Shown piece after piece: positions 7,922 to 15,481 of a stretch of 34,730 bases of DNA (within the stretch, counting starts at the first letter, position 1; each line of letters begins with the position of its first letter). The stretch is from Alphaproteobacteria bacterium (lineage in GTDB: Bacteria; Pseudomonadota; Alphaproteobacteria; Rhizobiales; OSC116): NCBI GenBank assembly GCA_002400495.2, contig NVQL02000081.1, positions 1 to 34,730 on the forward strand. The letters run 5' to 3'. Made by a program: the position numbers and the translations under genes. The notes beneath the pieces are model-generated. The model was not told where the DNA came from, searched no databases, and worked only from the letters and a program-made list of their open reading frames with translations.

Positions 7922-9922
7922 CTATTTCTCGCCCGTAATTAACGCGCCAATTATATTGGTTCTTGATTGATTGTTGTTGAAACGAGATTTAAAAACTTGC
8001 ATGTTTTTAATGACCTTTTTTACGTAATTACGGGTTTCGGATTTTGGTATCGCCTCAATCCAATTGACAAAGGCAACCTCACCAATGCGCGGGTCGCCAT
8101 TGGCTTTGAGCCAACGTTTTACCCATGTACCGCCTGCATTATAGGCGGCCGTTCCCATGACATATGATCCGCCAAAATTATCTATTAAATCATATAGATA
8201 ACTGTTACCCAAGCCCAAATTAAGTTCGGGCTTGCTGTGCAACCAAGATAATTTATAGGGGGTTCGATATTTTTTCGCTAAATATTCACCTGTAGCAGGC
8301 ATGATTTGCATAAAGCCTCGTGCTCCAGAACCAGAAATAGCATATTGGTCGAATAAGCTTTCTTGCCTGATTAAACCATATGATAATGCCTTATCGATTT
8401 CCCCTGTATAAATAGTATATTGCGGGAATTTTACATTTGGATAGGCAAAGGATTGTAGATCCCAACCTTTTATCATAGCTTTGCGCGCCGTATCCATGGC
8501 ATAATGACTATTGTTTTGCGATTGTGCGAATTCGACTAAGCTGACCATATGGCTGGCGTTTTTTATAGGTGCGCGTAGTTTATAATAATGGTATTTTAGC
8601 TGCTTTTTGTGCCCAAGATAATTGTAAATTTGAATGAAATCTGCATGGACATTCTGTTTTATTGTTTCTAAATATCCGTTATTTGCTCGGGGTGGAGTAG
8701 GGATGTTAATGGAGTTTTGCCCGATCCGTTCGCCCGCCAATTGGCCGTAAAATGTATATTTATATTTTGTCGCCTTTACCAGATTAGCTTGATAGCTCGC
8801 CATGTCGCCTAGTTTTCTTGCGGTTTGTGCCTGCCAATAATAGATTCGACTACGGTCTTCTGAGGAAAATGAGTTTTTTTGCGACTTATCAAAATGTGTT
8901 TTAGCTAATTTATAATTGCCAAAATGTACATAAGCCACCCAACCGGCTTTAAACTCTGCATCCGTATAACGCACGCTCTTGATAGATTGTTTATGCCCAG
9001 CGAGTAATTTATATGCCCGTTGCTTTATGCTTTTGTTGTGTCTTCGATCAAGCAACATATGGATAACGAAAAATTTCTCTGTCCAATATAGATGTTGTCG
9101 GGTGACAGTTTGCTCTTCGCCTGCCATAGATTCTAAAACTTTTAATCCATTTAATTCGTCGCGCATTTGGCGGTAATATTTCACCAAACTATATTTCAGG
9201 CCCATGTCTTTTTTTAGTGAATCTGCCACTTGGTTATATATTTTTAATGCGCCTTCTTGTTTTTTTTCAAGTGCTTCACGCGCTTCATAGAATTTGGTAT
9301 AGGTGTTGCTTGCATAGCCAGCATTTCGAATGGCGGCAGATGTCATATTGGCATTCATGAGAAAATCAGCCCGTAACTTATGATCCCACGGGTCAAAATA
9401 TTGCCCCATTTTGGTTAGCACAGATGACTCAGTTTTAGAATTCAAAACATAACCACGCCAAACTGATCTTAGCAGTTTTAAACCTTGGTCAGTTTTGCCC
9501 GCTAAAAACAATTGTTCAGCTAAGAATAGTTTGCCTGCACCAGTTTTCGCAGGATAGCTGTTAAACCAGTTATTACCTGATGCGCGATCATATTGGCCTC
9601 TAAAAATACGGTTTTCCATAATGGATTTAATGCTAGTGAGGTTTTTCCAATCGGGGTATTCTGCAATAAAATCCATAATTTCCTTTGGATGTGTTACATA
9701 GCCCTTGCTGCGAAATAGGGCGTGTAAGCCCACTTGTTTGGCAGCTTTATTCTGCATTTCGCCAATTAAATATTTGGCTTGGTCGTATTTTTCTTGTTTG
9801 AGGGTATCAATAACTTGTTTGGTTAGCTTGAGATCGGTTTGGCTGATGTTAGCTAGTGCAAAGTGGCTAGAAGACAGAAGCACCAAGGATAGAACGAATT
9901 TCAGATAATGTCTAAGACGCAT
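7922..9922 (-). CDS. Soluble lytic murein transglycosylase (Slt70-like)
   Basis: A periplasmic enzyme that cleaves the MurNAc-GlcNAc bond of peptidoglycan, leaving anhydro-MurNAc ends. It has 666 residues from the ATG at 9922. A signal peptide (MRLRHYLKFVLSLVLLSS, cleavage near HFALA) is followed by a long alpha-helical superhelix (to about 500) and the C-terminal SLT catalytic domain (about 505-650). Catalytic motif: GLIRQESLFD with the glutamate near residue 521, then SGSGARGFMQIMPATG and GTAAYNAGG, all canonical for family 1 lytic transglycosylases. A TTG at 9928 adds two codons and sits better behind the GGAA upstream, so the exact start is uncertain. The stop lies 3 bases from the convergent helix-hairpin-helix gene. 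A perfect-arm dyad lies upstream. Confidence 0.95.
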   Translation of the reverse strand: MRLRHYLKFVLSLVLLSSSHFALANISQTDLKLTKQVIDTLKQEKYDQAKYLIGEMQNKAAKQVGLHALFRSKGYVTHPKEIMDFIAEYPDWKNLTSIKSIMENRIFRGQYDRASGNNWFNSYPAKTGAGKLFLAEQLFLAGKTDQGLKLLRSVWRGYVLNSKTESSVLTKMGQYFDPWDHKLRADFLMNANMTSAAIRNAGYASNTYTKFYEAREALEKKQEGALKIYNQVADSLKKDMGLKYSLVKYYRQMRDELNGLKVLESMAGEEQTVTRQHLYWTEKFFVIHMLLDRRHNKSIKQRAYKLLAGHKQSIKSVRYTDAEFKAGWVAYVHFGNYKLAKTHFDKSQKNSFSSEDRSRIYYWQAQTARKLGDMASYQANLVKATKYKYTFYGQLAGERIGQNSINIPTPPRANNGYLETIKQNVHADFIQIYNYLGHKKQLKYHYYKLRAPIKNASHMVSLVEFAQSQNNSHYAMDTARKAMIKGWDLQSFAYPNVKFPQYTIYTGEIDKALSYGLIRQESLFDQYAISGSGARGFMQIMPATGEYLAKKYRTPYKLSWLHSKPELNLGLGNSYLYDLIDNFGGSYVMGTAAYNAGGTWVKRWLKANGDPRIGEVAFVNWIEAIPKSETRNYVKKVIKNMQVFKSRFNNNQSRTNIIGALITGEK

Positions 9923-9946
9923 TGGCAAGTTATTTCCATTAAAGTT

Positions 9947-9977
9947 ACAACCATTTCATCGTGATGAAAGGTGTTGT
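9947..9977. repeat. Extended dyad upstream of the lytic transglycosylase gene
   Basis: Nested inverted arms: ACAAC (9947-9951) with GTTGT (9973-9977), and TTTCATC (9954-9960) with GATGAAA (9963-9969), centred on GT. It lies 25-55 bases upstream of the transglycosylase start and about 70 bases after the era stop. No T-run follows in either direction, so an operator or RNA hairpin fits better than an intrinsic terminator. Confidence 0.45.
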
Positions 9978-10047
9978 ACGGATATATAAACTAGCAAAAA
10001 ATACTAAAATTTAGATTAACTAAATTCATTTTATAATTATTAATGAA

Positions 10048-10965
10048 TCAGACATCCAAGCCCATTTGGCGCAGCCGCTCAGGATCATCCATCCAGTTGT
10101 CGCGCACTTTAACAAACAAAAATAAATGTACTTTTTGGCCCAAAATTTCAGCGAGTTCCATGCGCGATTGTTGACCGATTGTTTTAATCATATCACCGCG
10201 TAGCCCCAAAACAATTTTCTTTTGGCTGGCGCGTTGTACATAAATAATCTGCTCAATCCGCACGCTACCATCTTTTTGCTCTGTATATTTTTCGGTCTCG
10301 ACGGTTAGTGAATAGGGCAGTTCATCATGTAATTTTAAAAATAATTTTTCGCGAGTGATCTCTGAGGCCAATAGGCGAGTTGGGATGTCAGCCATCTGCT
10401 CTTCTGGGTATAACCAAACAGATTCTGGCATGACCTGTTCTAACTGCGCAACTAATTGTTTGACGCCATGGCCTTTGTCGGCACTAATCATAAAGCTATA
10501 TTCAAATGGAAAGAAGTCATTGAATTCAGCACTTAAGGCTAGTAATTTTTCGTTTTTAATTAAGTCAATTTTGTTTAATACCAACCAAATATTCTTGGCG
10601 TTTCCTTTGTTCAATAGTTTGAGAATGTTTCTATTCTCATCGTTTAAGCCTTTGGCGGCATCGATAATAACCAGTGTGATGTCGCTATCTTTTGCGCCAC
10701 CCCAAGCGGCTTCGACCATCGCTTTATCGAGCTTACGTTTTGGCTTGAAAATGCCAGGCGTATCAACCAAAATAATTTGGGTTTGGTTGGCAATGGCAAT
10801 GGCGCGAATGCGCGCGCGCGTGGTTTGTACCTTATGGGTTACAATCGATATTTTACCGCCAGCAATTTGGTTGGATAACGTCGATTTTCCAGCATTAGGT
10901 GCACCGATAAGTGCCGCAAAGCCACATTTTTGTTCACCAAAACTTGGTAAATTGTCATAATTCAT
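10048..10965 (-). CDS. era: Ribosome-assembly GTPase Era
   Basis: Era binds 16S rRNA near its 3' end and is needed for 30S subunit maturation. It has 305 residues, full length. The G domain has G1 GAPNAGKS (21-28), G3 DTPG (68-71), G4 NKID (131-134) and G5 SADK (161-164). The C-terminal KH domain has GLRG as its GxxG loop (254-257) and ends KVRDNWMDDPERLRQMGLDV. The start codon directly abuts the rnc stop with no base between, which suggests translational coupling. It is the last gene of lepB-rnc-era. The recO gene often found next in alphaproteobacteria is absent here. Confidence 0.98.
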   Translation of the reverse strand: MNYDNLPSFGEQKCGFAALIGAPNAGKSTLSNQIAGGKISIVTHKVQTTRARIRAIAIANQTQIILVDTPGIFKPKRKLDKAMVEAAWGGAKDSDITLVIIDAAKGLNDENRNILKLLNKGNAKNIWLVLNKIDLIKNEKLLALSAEFNDFFPFEYSFMISADKGHGVKQLVAQLEQVMPESVWLYPEEQMADIPTRLLASEITREKLFLKLHDELPYSLTVETEKYTEQKDGSVRIEQIIYVQRASQKKIVLGLRGDMIKTIGQQSRMELAEILGQKVHLFLFVKVRDNWMDDPERLRQMGLDV

Positions 10966-11676
10966 TTATTGATCCAGCCAAATTTTTTCGCGTATTAAAA
11001 ATTCTGTTGCGGCTTTTTGTTCTGCAATGCGTTTTGATTGGCCACTCGCTAAAGATTTTTCATAATTGTCTAAGCTTACCTCAATGGTAAATTGTGGTGC
11101 ATGTGCAGGGCCAGTGGTCTGCGAAACCTTATAAAGTGGCAACGGTAATTTTAACTTTTGTGCCCATTCTTGTAAGGCCGTTTTGGCATCTTGCTTATGG
11201 GATTGATTATTCTTTAATTGTTCATCCCAGTATTTTAAAATAAAGGGTTTCGCAATGTCCATACCGCCATCTAAAAACAGTGCGGCAATTAAAGCCTCAC
11301 ACACATCACCCAATATGGTGGGGTTGTTATTGAGGCCAGACTTGGTTTCATTGGTGCCTAATATCACAAAATCGTCTAATTTAAGGCTCTGTGCCACCAA
11401 AGTGCAGGATTCTTTGCGTACCAATTGTGCAAAACGTAGATTCAAATCGCCTTCATCTTCTTCAGGAAATGTGCTTAATAAATATTCTGAAATTACCAAA
11501 CCCAAAACACGATCGCCCAAAAACTCTAATCGTTCATAATGCTTTTGCACGATGTTGCGAGATTTTTTCGCGCGGCCATCAAAATAGCTGCTGCTATGGG
11601 TTACAGCCTGCGCTAACAGGGATTTGTCACCAAAGTTGTAATCAATGATTTTTTCTAATTCATCAAGTTTTTTCAT
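10966..11676 (-). CDS. rnc: Ribonuclease III
   Basis: RNase III cuts double-stranded RNA in rRNA precursors and some mRNAs. It has 236 residues. The catalytic domain carries the signature ERLEFLGDRVLG (E48, E51, D55), with the second metal-binding pair in GDVCEALIAALFLDGG (D124, E127). The C-terminal double-stranded RNA-binding domain is at about 163-230 (DAKTALQEWAQ, SKRIAEQKAATEFL). The arginine in GDRVLG, where E. coli has GDSIL, resembles other alphaproteobacterial RNase III proteins. It begins 9 bases after the lepB stop and touches era, so the three genes form one operon. Confidence 0.98.
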   Translation of the reverse strand: MKKLDELEKIIDYNFGDKSLLAQAVTHSSSYFDGRAKKSRNIVQKHYERLEFLGDRVLGLVISEYLLSTFPEEDEGDLNLRFAQLVRKESCTLVAQSLKLDDFVILGTNETKSGLNNNPTILGDVCEALIAALFLDGGMDIAKPFILKYWDEQLKNNQSHKQDAKTALQEWAQKLKLPLPLYKVSQTTGPAHAPQFTIEVSLDNYEKSLASGQSKRIAEQKAATEFLIREKIWLDQ

Positions 11677-11685
11677 AAATTATAT

Positions 11686-12453
11686 CTATTCAATCACTTT
11701 ATCGAGCGAAGTGAACATGCGATCGGTGCGTATATTATCTGGCCAATTCCAGAATTCCATAAATGAGCCACCATTAGCCAATGATAGCAAAACAAAATCT
11801 GCGCGGCCAACTATGTCTTCAAATGCTACCATGCGTACACTGTCTTGAAAACGACTATCGTTGGAATTATCGCGGCTATCGCCCATCATAAAGTAGTGAC
11901 CACTTGGTATCTCGAAAATATTTGTATTGTCTGCACGTGTTGAGCCATAATCAAGAGTGTTATGTTTTACACCGTTGGGCAGAGTTTCCACGTTACGTTG
12001 TTCGGTTTTTTGACGGCCATATTTATCTGTTTCAACGAAATCTGCAATTTTGACTTTGGGTACAGAGCGGCCATTAATATGCAATATGCCTTCAATCATT
12101 TGAATTTTATCGCCAGGCAAGCCCACCAAACGTTTTATATAATCGGTTTTTTTATCGGCGCCTCTAAATACCACAATGTCACCCAATTTGGGTTCGGTAC
12201 CAAATATACGACCAGAGAAAGGCGCGGCAGAGAACGGGAAGGAATGTTTTGAATAACCATATGCATATTTTGTGACGTATAGATAGTCACCAATCAACAA
12301 TGTTGGCACCATGGAAGCTGATGGAATGACCACAAGACCGAAGATAAAAGTGCGTATAACCGCAGCAATCAAAAGTGCTTCGACAATGACCTTTGCTAAA
12401 TCCCACATCTCTCTACCGAAACTTTTGGTATCTTGTGTTGAATCTTCCGACAT
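11686..12453 (-). CDS. lepB: Signal peptidase I
   Basis: This membrane protease removes signal peptides from exported proteins. It has 255 residues. One N-terminal transmembrane helix is at about 20-42 (VIVEALLIAAVIRTFIFGLV). The catalytic serine is in PSASMVPTLLIGD (S47) and the lysine general base is in DYIKRLVGLPGD (K107). The GDSRDNSNDSR box is at about 191-201. The gene heads the lepB-rnc-era operon, a conserved alphaproteobacterial order (usually preceded by pdxJ-acpS, which are absent here). A gap of 104 bases separates it from the cytochrome b561 stop upstream, with no clear terminator. Confidence 0.97.
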   Translation of the reverse strand: MSEDSTQDTKSFGREMWDLAKVIVEALLIAAVIRTFIFGLVVIPSASMVPTLLIGDYLYVTKYAYGYSKHSFPFSAAPFSGRIFGTEPKLGDIVVFRGADKKTDYIKRLVGLPGDKIQMIEGILHINGRSVPKVKIADFVETDKYGRQKTEQRNVETLPNGVKHNTLDYGSTRADNTNIFEIPSGHYFMMGDSRDNSNDSRFQDSVRMVAFEDIVGRADFVLLSLANGGSFMEFWNWPDNIRTDRMFTSLDKVIE

Positions 12454-12557
12454 TTATAATCCCATCATTTTTATTTATACAACTAGTTAATGGGGGTTTT
12501 TGGCAAATATTTCAAGCTGTAATTACTCCAACATTATCACTATATATAAAAAGTGAG

Positions 12558-13103
12558 CTATTTAGGCCACATATCGCGTGCTGTCTGCATTTTATCTATA
12601 AGTTTATGTTTAAGAGCTGCCAAAATATGCACAACAATAAAGCCCACCAAAATGAACGGAAAGTAAGTATGGAAGAAAGTTGCCGCATCACGCACTGGTT
12701 TAGATATTTTGAACAATGTTGGTAAATCAAAAAGGCCAAAGAAGCTGGCGTCATTGGTGCCTGCTGTAATCACCAAATAGCCAGAAATGGGCATCATAAT
12801 CATAAATAATAGCAATATAAAATGCACTATTTTGGAGGCATATAACTCATATTTTTTTAACCGATCATCATGCTCTGGCAATGGTTTCGCTAACTGCCAG
12901 ATGATTTTAATGAACACCAAAAAGAAAACCAAAATCCCCAATGAATAATGTAGCGCAGGTGCACTGTCATAATAAGGGTTGAAATAGTCCAATTGGACCA
13001 TCACCCAACCCAATGCCAACAGGCCGATCATTAGCAAAGCCAGCAACCAGTGCAAGCTTTTGCTGAATAATCCAACCTGTTTTTGTTGTCGAGGGTTCGC
13101 CAT
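12558..13103 (-). CDS. Cytochrome b561 family protein
   Basis: A 181-residue inner-membrane di-heme b cytochrome that passes electrons from quinol. Four hydrophobic helices are visible at about 19-38, 50-72, 90-112 and 146-167. Candidate heme-ligand histidines are H18 (KSLHWLL), H52 (ALHYSLG), H94 (KIVHFIL), H145 (FFHTYFP) and H159 (VVHILAAL). It starts 3 bases after the yceI stop, so the two are co-transcribed. A YceI-cytochrome b561 pair is a frequent arrangement (E. coli yceJ-yceI). The electron acceptor is not known. Its closeness to nirK could be relevant but is only suggestive. Confidence 0.93.
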   Translation of the reverse strand: MANPRQQKQVGLFSKSLHWLLALLMIGLLALGWVMVQLDYFNPYYDSAPALHYSLGILVFFLVFIKIIWQLAKPLPEHDDRLKKYELYASKIVHFILLLFMIMMPISGYLVITAGTNDASFFGLFDLPTLFKISKPVRDAATFFHTYFPFILVGFIVVHILAALKHKLIDKMQTARDMWPK

Positions 13104-13106
13104 GGG

Positions 13107-13682
13107 TTACATTTTCGCACCATCAAAATACATGGTGATGGTGACTTCTTCTACGGCTGGGCCGAGATTCATCGATACATTATAGTCAGACCGATTGATG
13201 GTAAACTCACCTTTAAAGCCCGCAACTTCATTGCCTCGGCGGTCTTTGCCTTCGCCAATTTTTGTCACTGCAACGTCAATTGATTTTGTTACATCACGAA
13301 TGGTAAGATCGCCCGTTAGGGTGATGTTGTCGCCAGCAGTTGTCATGCCAGTGCTTATAAAGGTCGCTTTCGGGAAATCTGCAACATTGAAAAAATCATC
13401 GCTTCTTAAATGTTTGTCGCGTGCTGCCCAATTGCTATCGATGCTTTCCATATCAATTTCTATTGTTGTTACGTCAGCATCACCACCAAAACCAAATTCA
13501 CCAGAAAATTCGTTAAAACGACCTTTCACTATGCCATATCCAAAATGCGACACTGCAAATTCGATGGTGGAATGGGCTCTATCAATTTTATACTGTGCAG
13601 CTAAAGCTGTGCCCGTACCGAATATGCTAAGTCCTAGAACGCCAGCCAGTATAATATTTCGTGTGGTTTTGTAGAAATTCAT
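13107..13682 (-). CDS. YceI-family periplasmic protein
   Basis: A 191-residue secreted lipocalin-like protein of the YceI family, which binds polyisoprenoid or other lipids. The signal peptide covers about residues 1-29 (IILAGVLGLSIFGTGTALAA). The mature protein has the family landmarks YKIDRAHSTIEFAVSHFGYG, GRFNEFSGEF, HLRSDDFFNV followed by DFPKATF, and LTGDLTIRDVTK. It is the first gene of a two-gene operon with cytochrome b561. An FNR-like sequence lies about 86 bases upstream of the start. The physiological ligand and role are not established for this family. Confidence 0.94.
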   Translation of the reverse strand: MNFYKTTRNIILAGVLGLSIFGTGTALAAQYKIDRAHSTIEFAVSHFGYGIVKGRFNEFSGEFGFGGDADVTTIEIDMESIDSNWAARDKHLRSDDFFNVADFPKATFISTGMTTAGDNITLTGDLTIRDVTKSIDVAVTKIGEGKDRRGNEVAGFKGEFTINRSDYNVSMNLGPAVEEVTITMYFDGAKM

Positions 13683-13761
13683 TTTACATCCCTAATATAA
13701 TTTTATCAGTTAATCTTCCTATCCACGACTATGCATAAGATATGGCGAAAATGTGTCAGGA

Positions 13762-13775
13762 TTGATCACGATAAA
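13762..13775. promoter_or_regulatory. Possible FNR/CRP-family half-conserved site
   Basis: TTGATCACGATAAA matches TTGAT-N4-ATCAA with one mismatch. It lies in the 166-base space between divergent yceI and the thiE-like gene. Its centre is about 86 bases from the yceI start, compatible with an activator position if the leader is about 45 bases. A single degenerate match, so weak evidence. Confidence 0.3.
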
Positions 13776-13848
13776 TTGATTACTACAAGTAGTTTCCATG
13801 CCTAACAAACTTGATTTCATTAAGTATTGTAGTTTAGTCTTAGTATAC

Positions 13849-14571
13849 ATGCGAGATAAACTTAATAAATACATAAATACTCTAGCTGACGGCATTTTAT
13901 ATGTGGCAATTAATAATGATTATTCTAATCAGAATATTCGTCATAAAAGCTTGGCGGTTGCCAGCGCAGTAGCCATGGGCGGTTGTGATATTTTACAATA
14001 TCGCGCGCGAAATATTTCATATCATAAAATGTTAAATGAAGCTAAATCTATAGGCAAAATTTGTGCTGAAAATAACATCCCTTTTCTCATTAATAATCAT
14101 ATAGATTTGGCTCTAGATGTGCAGGCTGATGGCGTACATTTAAGCCTGCAAGATGTGAGTGTGAAGCACACACGCGCTATATTGGGTGCAGATAAGTTAA
14201 TTGGTTTGACCTTAAGAAGTGTTTCGGATGCTCAGAATATAGAAATATCAACGCTTGAAATGTTGGATTACATCTCCATAGCGAATGTTTTTGCTACGCA
14301 ATCAGACCGGACAAGCGTGCTACCGATTGGGCTTAAAAAATTGGCAGATATGGTGGCTATTATAAAAGAAAAAACATCTAATTTAACCATTGTGGCCATT
14401 GGCGGCATAGATGAAACCAATATGGTGCAGGTGCTTGCTTGCGGTGTTAAGGCTGTGTCAGTGATTGGCGCTGTTTCGCAGGCGCAAAAACCTGCTGCTG
14501 CTTGCAAAAGGCTTAAAAAGATTATCTTAAAAACACTCAAAGCCAAACCATTGAAAACCCGTAGAGCTTAA
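13849..14571 (+). CDS. thiE: Thiamine-phosphate synthase-like protein (divergent)
   Basis: ThiE joins the pyrimidine and thiazole halves of thiamine. The TIM-barrel fold is recognisable through LQYRARN, FLINNHIDLALDVQADGVHL, LIGLTLRSVSDAQ, FATQSDRTSVLPIGLKKL, VAIGGI and GVKAVSVIGAVSQA. Several usual active-site residues differ: the lysine after LQYR is arginine two residues on, LINDR is LINNH, and the phosphate-loop lysine region reads ATQSDRT. Activity is therefore uncertain and a TenI-like or drifted role is possible. The tail is unusually basic (LKAKPLKTRRA). The ATG at 13849 gives 240 residues; an in-frame ATG at 13798 adds 17 and neither has a clear ribosome site. No other thi gene is nearby. 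The stop overlaps the nirV-like gene by 4 bases. Confidence 0.75.
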   Translation: MRDKLNKYINTLADGILYVAINNDYSNQNIRHKSLAVASAVAMGGCDILQYRARNISYHKMLNEAKSIGKICAENNIPFLINNHIDLALDVQADGVHLSLQDVSVKHTRAILGADKLIGLTLRSVSDAQNIEISTLEMLDYISIANVFATQSDRTSVLPIGLKKLADMVAIIKEKTSNLTIVAIGGIDETNMVQVLACGVKAVSVIGAVSQAQKPAAACKRLKKIILKTLKAKPLKTRRA

Positions 14572-15368
14572 CGTTTGGCCAGTAAAATTCTAAAGCCTAA
14601 ATTACTCGCAGGGCGCGCTGTGGCACAGCCACCATTATAGGTGGTATTTACAAAAAATGGAATGTGTGCCCGCTCTTCGCCCCATAAAAAACGAGTTCCA
14701 CAGGCTTTGGGGTTATTTAACAATTCGGCATCACTTAATTTAGACTGGCTGTCTATTGAGCTGGTCCAGCAGGTTAAAGTCCATTCCCAAACATTGCCTT
14801 GAACGTCATTCATGCCCCAATCATTCTTACCGAAGGCACCTTGTATGTGGGTCACTTTGGGGCGGGCTAAAATTACGTCATTAAAATCATATTCTACATA
14901 TTCAGCGCGGTAATGCTTGCCCATAAAGGCGGCATAAGTCCATTCTTCTTCGGTTGGTAGGCGGAAATTTTGGCCCGTTTCGAACGATAACCATTTGGTG
15001 AAATTATACGCATCTAACCAACTCACCTTGGTAACGGGGTGATCCTCGGTTTCGCCTTTGCGCATGCGGGCTTTTTTCTTACAGCCGCCCATTTTATGGC
15101 AAATATTCCATTGCTTAATGGTAATTTCAAACGCGCCAATCTTATATGAATCGGTGAATTCTATATGTTTTTTTACATATTCTGTTTTTACATAACTATA
15201 GATAGGCACTTCTAAATCCATGTTGCCTTTAGGGATGGTGATTAACTGTAAATCGGGCAAAGTGTTTTTATAATTTTCATTGCCGTGTTCATAAAACCAA
15301 TATCCAATTGCGATGAATATAGTTAGTAAAAGAGCTATAGAAATGATTGTGTTGGGACGTTTTGACAT
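14568..15368 (-). CDS. nirV: NirV-like protein (formylglycine-generating-enzyme fold), membrane-anchored
   Basis: A 266-residue protein with an N-terminal transmembrane helix (about 8-26, IISIALLLTIFIAIGYWFY) and a sulfatase-modifying-factor (FGE/SUMF1) domain. Fold landmarks: DSYKIGAFEITIKQWN, DHPVTKVSWLDAYNFTKWLS, FRLPTEEEWTYAAF, DWGMNDVQGNVWEWT and the terminal ARPASNLGFRIL. The cysteine pair of true formylglycine-generating enzymes is missing from the C-terminal segment, where only GGCATARP remains. Real sulfatase activation is therefore unlikely. Position directly downstream of nirK matches NirV, a protein linked to copper nitrite reductase in denitrifiers whose exact role is unsettled. 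The symbol rests on fold plus context. Confidence 0.75.
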   Translation of the reverse strand: MSKRPNTIISIALLLTIFIAIGYWFYEHGNENYKNTLPDLQLITIPKGNMDLEVPIYSYVKTEYVKKHIEFTDSYKIGAFEITIKQWNICHKMGGCKKKARMRKGETEDHPVTKVSWLDAYNFTKWLSFETGQNFRLPTEEEWTYAAFMGKHYRAEYVEYDFNDVILARPKVTHIQGAFGKNDWGMNDVQGNVWEWTLTCWTSSIDSQSKLSDAELLNNPKACGTRFLWGEERAHIPFFVNTTYNGGCATARPASNLGFRILLAKR

Positions 15369-15398
15369 GAGACTATCTCAGTAAGCTGTTTTAGAAAG

Positions 15399-15430
15399 GA
15401 AGTGAAGAAACTTGTAGGCTGCTTCACTTC
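15399..15430. repeat. Inverted repeat A between nirK and nirV
   Basis: Perfect 9-base arms GAAGTGAAG (15399-15407) and CTTCACTTC (15422-15430) with a 14-base spacer. On the transcribed (minus) strand it is followed by CTTTCTAAAA, a poor T-run. It could attenuate, protect or process the nirK-nirV message. Confidence 0.5.
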
Positions 15431-15445
15431 TTATTATTGTGTGCA

Positions 15446-15471
15446 TGAACGGCTTGCGGAGCAGCCGTTCA
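15446..15471. repeat. Inverted repeat B just after nirK
   Basis: Perfect 9-base arms TGAACGGCT (15446-15454) and AGCCGTTCA (15463-15471) around TGCGGAGC. It lies 10 bases beyond the nirK stop and is G+C-richer than its surroundings. No T-run follows on the minus strand. Likely an RNA stem-loop that stabilises the nirK message or reduces read-through. Confidence 0.6.
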
Positions 15472-15481
15472 TTTCGCTCGG

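Noticed and set aside
10800-10822. CGCG-rich alternating run in era
   Set aside because: It encodes conserved Era residues (TTRARIRAIA), so the composition follows from arginine and alanine codons.
12454-12557. Search for a terminator or small RNA between cytochrome b561 and lepB
   Set aside because: Only a 4-base CACT/AGTG stem in AT-rich sequence was seen, too weak to call.
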